From NCBI GenBank assembly GCA_003451785.1, contig DMJL01000113.1, positions 7,058 through 15,041 on the forward strand: a stretch of DNA of 7,984 bases. Direction: 5' to 3'. Origin of the DNA: Bacteroidales bacterium (GTDB lineage: Bacteria; Bacteroidota; Bacteroidia; Bacteroidales; UBA7960). A model generated the notes under the pieces. It was not told the origin of the DNA and made no database searches. It saw only the letters and a program-made list of their open reading frames with translations. Positions within the stretch are counted from its first letter, which is position 1, and each line of letters begins with the position of its first letter. Positions 1 through 4,387 of the stretch are shown here, piece after piece. Position numbers and translations under genes: made by a program.

Positions 1-170
1 GAGTTTTTGTATGAGCAATGCTCCGACCACATTACCGAGTAAATACTCAGCTCAGTGTAGTTGGGCTTTCGACCTAAATACTGGCAAATAAGCTCGTATT
101 CTTGGGGAAGTAAACCAAGCTGACCGGCAACTTCCATATTGGCAGGATACTCTTGCAATACAAAATCCAT
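1..170 (-). CDS. purL: Phosphoribosylformylglycinamidine synthase subunit PurL, N-terminal fragment
   Basis: Reading the minus strand from the ATG at 170 gives 56 codons and then runs off the left edge of the window. The fragment contains GRKPNYTEL (residues 33-41) followed by SVMWSEHCSYKNS (45-57), the N-terminal signature of PurL. The His of SEHCSYK (H51) corresponds to the active-site histidine of this family. PurL is the large synthetase subunit that converts FGAR to FGAM with ATP and glutamine-derived ammonia, the fourth step of de novo purine synthesis, in the cytoplasm. An in-frame TAA about 36 bases upstream of the ATG limits how far the start could move. The length before the signature fits the small-PurL type, which works with separate PurQ and PurS, better than the 1,200-1,300 residue fused form, but the rest of the gene would be needed to prove this. 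Confidence 0.93.
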   Translation of the reverse strand, partial: MDFVLQEYPANMEVAGQLGLLPQEYELICQYLGRKPNYTELSIYSVMWSEHCSYKN

Positions 171-182
171 CGTTTTTGGGGT

Positions 183-208
183 GTTAATTTTTTCTGTGCA
201 AAATTAAC
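183..208. repeat. Perfect 9-bp inverted repeat over the purL promoter
   Basis: GTTAATTTT (183-191) and AAAATTAAC (200-208) are exact reverse complements separated by 8 bases. The right arm contains the complete -7 element of the presumed purL promoter, and the left arm lies at about the transcription start or just inside the leader. This placement is what an operator for a dimeric repressor would look like. Because the motif is AT-rich, a by-product of the promoter sequence is also possible. No regulator can be named from the sequence. Confidence 0.5.
199..206 (-). promoter_or_regulatory. Bacteroidota -7 promoter element for purL
   Basis: Read on the minus strand this is TAATTTTG, an exact match to the TAnnTTTG element recognised by the Bacteroidota primary sigma factor. 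It would place transcription start near 192-195, giving a leader of about 22-25 bases before the ATG at 170. A matching TTTG at the usual 19-base spacing is absent; the nearest TTTG on this strand is about 29 bases upstream. The assignment therefore rests on the -7 element and its position. Confidence 0.5.
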
Positions 209-395
209 TATCAAGCTATTCCTTAAGCGAGATTCCAAAAAGATTTATCAACTTTCTATGAACAAACCAGGGTTTTTCAACATATTTAACGATGAGTTAA
301 CATAAACTTTTTAATAGCGTCCCGCTATGGCATTATTTGGGTATTTTGTGCAATATTTACGCCCTATAAGTTGCATAGCATGAAGAGAAGTTTAA

Positions 396-410
396 GATTT
401 TAGTAAAATC
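396..410. repeat. 15-bp palindrome GATTTTA-G-TAAAATC
   Basis: Two perfect 7-base arms flank a single central G. The symmetry is that of a binding site for a dimeric DNA-binding protein and is too tight to form an RNA hairpin. It lies in the middle of the non-coding region, about 190-200 bases upstream of the purL -7 element and about 355 bases upstream of the DUF3109 one. Its AT-rich composition makes a chance occurrence plausible. Confidence 0.3.
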
Positions 411-673
411 ATCTGCATCCCAAAATATGCTTTAATACTTTTAGAAGTTTTTCAGGTTGGATTGCCGCTGCTAACAGAAATGTTTTGTGGGATTCAAATT
501 TTGTGTGGTTTTAATAAAGCTCGGACAAACCATTTCGTAAATCGCATTTTATTAACCTTTATGCTGAATTTTTAAAATATTCGATCCAACATTTCACAGT
601 GTGGCAATTTTGCCTCATTATTGTACAGGCTTACGATTCAGTAGGTAATCATTATAAAAATTCATGGCAGAAT

Positions 674-719
674 CTTAGCGTAAAACTATAGTGAATTAGT
701 TTTTTGTACTTGCGCTAAG
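674..719. repeat. Interrupted inverted repeat CTTAGCG ... CGCTAAG
   Basis: CTTAGCG (674-680) and CGCTAAG (713-719) are exact reverse complements 32 bases apart, and the match continues imperfectly inward (AA then AC on the left arm against the complement of GTAC-TT on the right). The right arm ends about 46 bases before the -7 element of the DUF3109 gene, where an upstream regulator could bind. It could also be the stem of a short RNA. No flanking T-tract suggests a terminator. Confidence 0.3.
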
Positions 720-742
720 TCTATTTAAAGTATTTCAGTCAG

Positions 743-773
743 ATTGGCAGCACCATTGAAATAGTTAATTTTG
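743..773 (+). promoter_or_regulatory. Promoter-like element abutting the DUF3109 gene
   Basis: TAATTTTG at 766-773 is an exact TAnnTTTG -7 element. ATTG at 743-746 lies exactly 19 bases upstream, three of four matches to the -33 TTTG at the standard spacing. The -7 element ends only four bases before the ATG at 778, so the predicted transcription start falls on or within a few bases of the start codon. Either the mRNA is leaderless or almost so, or the resemblance is accidental and the real promoter lies further upstream. Confidence 0.5.
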
Positions 774-777
774 CCCA

Positions 778-1353
778 ATGATTATTATTGGGTCAACACT
801 TATTTCCGAAGAGATCTACACCGAGCAGTTTGCGTGCGATTTGAGTGTTTGCAAGGGTGCATGTTGCATAGAAGGTGATGCAGGAGCACCTCTTGCAGCC
901 GATGAATTGCCCATTTTGCAGGAAATTTTTCCCAAATTGAAACCCTACCTTTCAGAACAAAATTACGATGTTCTCACAAATACAGGGCTTTGGGTGCCAG
1001 ATGCCGAAGGGCTGCCAGTTACACCTTTAATAAATGCAGGCGATTGTGCTTATGTGTATTACGACGAGCACGATACTGCCAAATGTGCAATAGAAAAGGC
1101 ATGGTTGGAAAGGGAAATAGATTTTCAAAAACCCGTTTCATGCCATCTTTATCCCATAAGAATATCGAAGTTTCCCGACTATGATGCGCTAAATTATCAT
1201 TGTTGGCATATTTGCCGTGCTGCTGTAAAGAAAGGTAGGAAGTTGAAGGTGCGTATGTTTCGTTTTCTCAAAGATGCACTTATCCGCAAATATGGGCAGG
1301 AGTGGTACGATGAACTTGATGCATTCGTGAAGTTGTCGTTAGAGCAGAATTAG
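778..1353 (+). CDS. DUF3109 family protein, cysteine-rich, probable metal or Fe-S binding
   Basis: This 191-residue protein matches the DUF3109 family of Bacteroidota. Family hallmarks are CDLSVCKGACC (20-30), EGDAGAPL (32-39), TPLINAGDCAY (82-92), KCAIEKAW (102-109), FQKPVSCHLYPIRI (116-129), and a C-terminal LIRKYGQEWYDEL. It carries nine cysteines (20, 25, 29, 30, 90, 103, 122, 142, 146) plus His123 and His141, a pattern like that of YkgJ-type zinc- or iron-chelating proteins. No signal peptide or membrane segment is visible, so it should be cytoplasmic. The start at 778 matches the family N-terminus (MIII...LIS), and no in-frame Met follows for a long way. It is transcribed alone, divergent from purL and convergent with rdgB. 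The biochemical function is unknown; cluster binding is inferred from the cysteine pattern only. Confidence 0.9.
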   Translation: MIIIGSTLISEEIYTEQFACDLSVCKGACCIEGDAGAPLAADELPILQEIFPKLKPYLSEQNYDVLTNTGLWVPDAEGLPVTPLINAGDCAYVYYDEHDTAKCAIEKAWLEREIDFQKPVSCHLYPIRISKFPDYDALNYHCWHICRAAVKKGRKLKVRMFRFLKDALIRKYGQEWYDELDAFVKLSLEQN

Positions 1354-1390
1354 AAAGATTCCAAAATTCTGACCAACCTTTTTTTGAGAA

Positions 1391-1981
1391 TTAAGTGTTT
1401 ATTTGCTCATAGGACAACAAAAAATCGCGCATTTTTCTCAACGCTTCGGCTCGGTGGCTCAGCAGGTTTTTCACTTCCTTAGGTAGTTCACCAAATGTGG
1501 CAGTATATCCATTGGGGACAAACACAGGGTCGTATCCAAAGCCGCCATCACCTTGGGGTGCGTAGGTAATCGCTCCGTTTACTGTGCCTTCAAAAATATG
1601 CTCCTTGCCCCTTAGAATTAAAGCTACAACTGTTCTAAATCTGGCAGCGCGGTTAGGCTGATGTTCCATCTCCCTTAAAAGTTTGTTTAGGTTGTTGGCG
1701 CAATTTTTTTCGTGACCTGCAAAATATGCCGATTGCACTCCGGGCAAGGCTCCAAGTGCTTCTACTTCCAATCCGCTATCGTCGGAAAAACAATTCATGC
1801 CATATTTCTGATATACAAATCGTGCTTTTGCAAGCGCATTTTCTTCAAATGAATGCCAAGGCTCTTCTATTTCGCCAGTAAATCCCAATTGCCGTAAACT
1901 TTGGAGCTTGAAGCTTACTCCCAATATGTCGGAGGCTTCTATAAGTTTGTTGGGGTTTCCGGTTGCAAAAATCAATTCCAT
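1391..1981 (-). CDS. rdgB: RdgB/HAM1-family non-canonical purine NTP pyrophosphatase
   Basis: This enzyme hydrolyses dITP, ITP and XTP to the monophosphate and pyrophosphate, removing deaminated purines from the cytoplasmic nucleotide pool before they enter DNA or RNA. From the chosen start it has 196 residues, the usual family length. Visible motifs are ATGNPNK at 6-12 (triphosphate binding), SFEENALAKAR at 44-54, DDSGLEVEAL at 67-76 (catalytic and metal acidic residues), PGVQSAYFAG at 80-89, GFGYDPVF at 147-154 and LSHRAEAL at 174-181 (base recognition). A Met seven codons further upstream (2002) is in frame, but the family starts right at the M-x-L-I-F-A-T-G-N strand and the longer form would begin inside a terminator-like hairpin, so 1981 is preferred. 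It converges with the DUF3109 gene, with 37 bases between the two stops, and lies 66 bases downstream of the biotin carrier gene. Confidence 0.95.
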   Translation of the reverse strand: MELIFATGNPNKLIEASDILGVSFKLQSLRQLGFTGEIEEPWHSFEENALAKARFVYQKYGMNCFSDDSGLEVEALGALPGVQSAYFAGHEKNCANNLNKLLREMEHQPNRAARFRTVVALILRGKEHIFEGTVNGAITYAPQGDGGFGYDPVFVPNGYTATFGELPKEVKNLLSHRAEALRKMRDFLLSYEQINT

Positions 1982-1985
1982 TACG

Positions 1986-1996
1986 CAAAATTTATA
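1986..1996 (-). promoter_or_regulatory. Near-consensus -7 element at rdgB
   Basis: The minus strand reads TATAAATTTTG here, ending four bases before the rdgB ATG at 1981. It resembles the TAnnTTTG element but has three rather than two bases between TA and TTTG. The arrangement AATTTTGC-n-n-AATG is the same as at the DUF3109 gene. If active it would give a leaderless rdgB transcript. The T-rich part may instead be the tail of the hairpin just upstream. Confidence 0.3.
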
Positions 1997-2026
1997 CCCC
2001 AAGCTAAGAATGAATCTTGCTTGGGG
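1997..2026 (-). terminator. Hairpin terminator after the biotin carrier gene
   Basis: CCCCAAGC (1997-2004) pairs exactly with GCTTGGGG (2019-2026). Inside it AAGA (2006-2009) pairs with TCTT (2015-2018), leaving one bulged T and a five-base loop, 12 base pairs in all. On the minus strand the stem is followed by TATAAATTTT, a modest U-rich tail. It starts 21 bases after the biotin carrier stop and so probably ends the carboxylase operon, separating it from rdgB. The tail is weak, so read-through into rdgB is possible. Confidence 0.6.
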
Positions 2027-2047
2027 TTTGAAAAAACATTTAGGTGG

Positions 2048-2383
2048 TTACTCTATTTCTATCAGCACAAAATTCTTTGGTACCATTTTGCCCGGCTCAA
2101 CATTTATGCTCTTCACTGTGCCTGAGCAGGGCGAGTAAATCACATTTTTCATTTTCATGGCTTCGAGTGTGCAAAGCTTTTGACCTTCTACAACTACATC
2201 TCCAATCATTACAAACACATCCGGAATATTTCCGGGCATAAAGGAGGTAATGATTTTGGGGTTTGGTGTTTGGTATGCTTTTCGATTAAGAAATTTTTGG
2301 GGTACGATTGTGAAATACTCATCATCGCCCACTTTGAAGCTTTGAAGTGGAGTGCTATTTGGGTTTTCTGGTGTGTTTTCCAT
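2048..2383 (-). CDS. Biotin carboxyl carrier protein of an acyl-CoA carboxylase/decarboxylase
   Basis: This 111-residue protein carries the biotinylation motif EAMKM with Lys77 as the expected biotin attachment site. It lies in a compact biotinyl/lipoyl domain (about 44-111) beginning ITSFMPG and ending in the strand VLIEIE. The protein shuttles carboxylated biotin between active sites of a biotin-dependent carboxylase or decarboxylase. Residues 1-43 hold a short acidic, Asn/Pro-rich tail and the segment FLNRKAYQTPNPK, typical of Bacteroidota carrier subunits. There is no Pro/Ala-rich linker as in classical decarboxylase gamma subunits or E. coli AccB. It starts 42 bases after the carboxyltransferase stop on the same strand, so the two are almost certainly one operon and partners. 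It depends on a biotin ligase encoded elsewhere. Confidence 0.9.
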   Translation of the reverse strand: MENTPENPNSTPLQSFKVGDDEYFTIVPQKFLNRKAYQTPNPKIITSFMPGNIPDVFVMIGDVVVEGQKLCTLEAMKMKNVIYSPCSGTVKSINVEPGKMVPKNFVLIEIE

Positions 2384-2425
2384 CTTTGTAAAGTTTGGTT
2401 TTTTAAAAATCCAGTGCGGATGGAA

Positions 2426-3973
2426 TCAAAATGGGGGTAGTCCGTGTTTTTTCTCTGGACTTTTTTCCGATTTCTGCACAGATATTTCCAAAGCGTGTGC
2501 AATAAATTTGCGGGTTTCGTCGGGCTCGATTACTGCATCAATATAGCCGTGAGCTGCTGCGACATACGGATTGGCAAATTTTTGCTTGTACTCTTCAATC
2601 TTCTCTTTTCTTACTTGGTCGGGATTTTCGGCATTTAATATTTCGCTTCTGAAAATAATATTTGCAGCACCTTCGGGTCCCATCACAGCAATTTCGGCAG
2701 TGGGCCAAGTGAACACAAAATCGGCTTTCAAATGCCGGCTACACATGGCAATATAACCGCCGCCGTAAGCTTTTCGCAAAATCACCGTTATTTTGGGCAC
2801 TGTAGCTTCGCTATATGAGTAAAGAATTTTTGCGCCATGACGAATAACACCTGCATGTTCTTGGTCAATTCCGGGAAGATAGCCGGGCAAATCAACCAGC
2901 GTTACCAACGGCACATTGAATGCATTGCAATACCTAATAAACCTTGCAGCCTTATCCGACGAATCCACATCCAACACTCCGGCAAGCACCATAGGTTGAT
3001 TAGCAACAAAGCCTACAGTCTGCCCGTTGATGCGCCCAAAACCTATTACAATATTTGCAGCAAACATTTCTTGTATTTCAAAGAAGTTGCTATCGTCTGT
3101 TATGGCCATTATTACCTTGCGTACATCGTAAGGCTCCCGTGGATCGGTTGGCATGATTTCGCTTATCTTAAACTCTTTGGTGCGTGGAGCTTTCTTTGGA
3201 TAAGGGTCAGCCTTCTTGGTGTTGTTCCAAGGGATGTAAGTCATCAGTTTTTTTATCTGGTCGAAGCATTCGGCTTCGCTTTCAGCAAAGAAATGGGCAT
3301 TGCCAGTAATTTCGCTATGCACCCGTGCGCCACCCAATTCTTCCATGCTTATCTCTTCTCCAAGCACCGATTTGATTACTTCAGGCCCGGTAATAAACAT
3401 CTTCGAAATCTTATCCACCACAAAAACAAAATCGGTTAGAGCGGGCGAATACACTGCGCCTCCGGCACATGGTCCCAATATCACCGAAATCTGTGGAATT
3501 ACACCGGATGCTTGTGTGTTGCGATAGAAAATCTCTCCATAACCTGCAAGTGAATTCACCCCTTCTTGTATGCGGGCACCACCAGAATCGTTGATACCTA
3601 TAAGTGGAATCTTTAGGCTCATGGCATGATCCATAATTTTGGTGATTTTCCTTGCATGCATCAAACCCAGAGAACCCCCTGCTACTGTAAAGTCTTGAGC
3701 AAAAATACAAACAGGATGACCGCTTATGGTTCCGGTACCTGTAATTACTCCATCGCCTGCAAGGTACTTTTTATCCATATCAAAATCCTTGGCGGCATGC
3801 TCCACAAAGAGGTCGTACTCATGAAAAGAGTTGGTGTCCAATAGCGAAATGATGCGGTCGCGGGCAGTCATTTTTCCCATAGCTACCTGTTTTTCAATAG
3901 CCTTAGCACCGCCTCCTTGAAGGGCATTTTGCATTCGTTTTTTTAAATCGAGGGTCTTTTGTTTTATTGACAT
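2426..3973 (-). CDS. Acyl-CoA carboxylase beta subunit (PccB/MmdA-type carboxyltransferase)
   Basis: This 515-residue carboxyltransferase has the full length of the propionyl-CoA carboxylase beta/methylmalonyl-CoA decarboxylase alpha family. It moves a carboxyl group between carboxybiotin and an acyl-CoA. The N-terminal crotonase-fold half has INDSGGARIQEG (127-138) and GPCAGGAVYSPALTDF (167-182), which forms the first oxyanion hole. The C-terminal half has LVDLPGYLPG (359-368), AYGGGYIAM (402-410, second oxyanion hole) and TWPTAEIAVMGPEGA (422-436). I408 sits where, from memory, actinobacterial PccB has an Asp (D422) that favours propionyl-CoA and the broader-range AccB has Ile. Propionyl-CoA, methylmalonyl-CoA or another acyl-CoA are all open. 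The last 20 or so residues are a charged extension. The biotin carrier follows 42 bases downstream; no biotin carboxylase gene is in the window. Start 3971-3973 matches the family N-terminus. Confidence 0.93.
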   Translation of the reverse strand: MSIKQKTLDLKKRMQNALQGGGAKAIEKQVAMGKMTARDRIISLLDTNSFHEYDLFVEHAAKDFDMDKKYLAGDGVITGTGTISGHPVCIFAQDFTVAGGSLGLMHARKITKIMDHAMSLKIPLIGINDSGGARIQEGVNSLAGYGEIFYRNTQASGVIPQISVILGPCAGGAVYSPALTDFVFVVDKISKMFITGPEVIKSVLGEEISMEELGGARVHSEITGNAHFFAESEAECFDQIKKLMTYIPWNNTKKADPYPKKAPRTKEFKISEIMPTDPREPYDVRKVIMAITDDSNFFEIQEMFAANIVIGFGRINGQTVGFVANQPMVLAGVLDVDSSDKAARFIRYCNAFNVPLVTLVDLPGYLPGIDQEHAGVIRHGAKILYSYSEATVPKITVILRKAYGGGYIAMCSRHLKADFVFTWPTAEIAVMGPEGAANIIFRSEILNAENPDQVRKEKIEEYKQKFANPYVAAAHGYIDAVIEPDETRKFIAHALEISVQKSEKSPEKKHGLPPF

Positions 3974-4108
3974 ACTTTTCAGGTTGGGATTTAGTTAATG
4001 CCTGACAAATAAAAAATTGGTTTCCTTAGGTTGATGGAAGAATTCTACATACAAACCAGGGGCAAAGGTAACCAAAAACGGAAATTAAATGATTGTTTAG
4101 ATTTTGAA

Positions 4109-4124
4109 GCCAAACTTTTTTGGC
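4109..4124 (+). terminator. Small hairpin, possibly a plus-strand terminator
   Basis: GCCAAA (4109-4114) pairs with TTTGGC (4119-4124) around a CTTT loop. Plus-strand sequence continues with GGC and five T, as an intrinsic terminator would; an alternative pairing uses AAGCC with the following GGCTT. No plus-strand gene lies upstream, so if it terminates anything it would be antisense transcription. It could also be a second stem in the protease 3' region when read on the minus strand. Confidence 0.3.
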
Positions 4125-4169
4125 GGCTTTTTGATAATCTGTAGCGTGTTTTAACTCGTTGAAAATTAG

Positions 4170-4199
4170 AAAAAAATACTGCAGTTTGCGACCGCAAAC
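4170..4199 (-). terminator. Candidate terminator downstream of the protease gene
   Basis: On the minus strand GTTTGC and GCAAAC (4194-4199 and 4184-4189) form a six-pair stem with a four-base loop. Seven bases beyond the stem comes a run of seven T (complement of 4170-4176). The stem is short and the T-run is further away than ideal. It is the best terminator candidate between the protease stop at 4388 and the carboxyltransferase start at 3973, though it would leave a 3' untranslated region of about 190 bases. Confidence 0.4.
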
Positions 4200-4387
4200 C
4201 TTTGGTGAAAACTTATTTTGAGCCACCCAGAATGTGGTAAGCTAATAAAGCACAAACATTTTCATTGAACAAAGAAAAATATAATCGCAGATGGCATTTA
4301 TTGAAATAACATCCATAAATTGCTTGTTTTCACACCAAGTTACATGACAACTGCATTAGAAGCCATTGGATACTTGGTTAACTTGCG

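Larger units (their letters stand above)
209..765. other. Long non-coding region between divergent purL and DUF3109 genes
   Basis: This AT-rich stretch has no open reading frame of useful length on either strand and no recognisable tRNA, rRNA or riboswitch core. It holds two inverted repeats, listed separately (396-410 and 674-719), and several T- and A-rich tracts. The promoters of the two flanking genes lie at its extreme ends, so most of the 550 bases are not needed for their basal transcription. It could hold a small RNA gene, upstream regulatory sites, or the remains of a lost gene; nothing visible decides between these. Confidence 0.6.
3974..4387. other. Non-coding gap between the protease and carboxyltransferase genes
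   Basis: These 414 bases hold no convincing gene. The left end should contain the carboxylase operon promoter, but I find no exact TAnnTTTG on the minus strand; the nearest resemblance is TTTATTTG about 40 bases before the start codon. The right end is the 3' region of the protease gene, with a loose inverted repeat ACCAAGT (4334-4340)/ACTTGGT (4372-4378) around a 31-base loop. Two tight hairpins in the middle are listed separately. Confidence 0.6.

Noticed and set aside
449..460. TTTTCAGGTTGG shared with 3976-3987
   Set aside because: A 12-base exact match between two places in 8 kb is expected by chance, and the contexts differ.
1365..1392. AATTCT/AGAATT inverted repeat between the DUF3109 and rdgB stops as a bidirectional terminator
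   Set aside because: Only six weak AT-rich pairs around a 16-base loop, and the T-run lies inside the loop.
1979..2002. Longer rdgB start at 2002
   Set aside because: It would add seven residues not found in the family and place the start codon within the hairpin stem.
2837..3439. 200-codon plus-strand open frame
   Set aside because: It lies antisense inside the carboxyltransferase gene, whose conserved motifs establish the minus-strand frame.
4026..4226. 66-codon minus-strand open frame between protease and carboxyltransferase
   Set aside because: It spans two hairpins, has no recognisable domain, and its composition looks like translated AT-rich spacer.
4334..4378. ACCAAGT/ACTTGGT inverted repeat just after the protease stop
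   Set aside because: The 31-base loop and lack of a T-tract make it a poor terminator; kept only as a remark in the gap entry.
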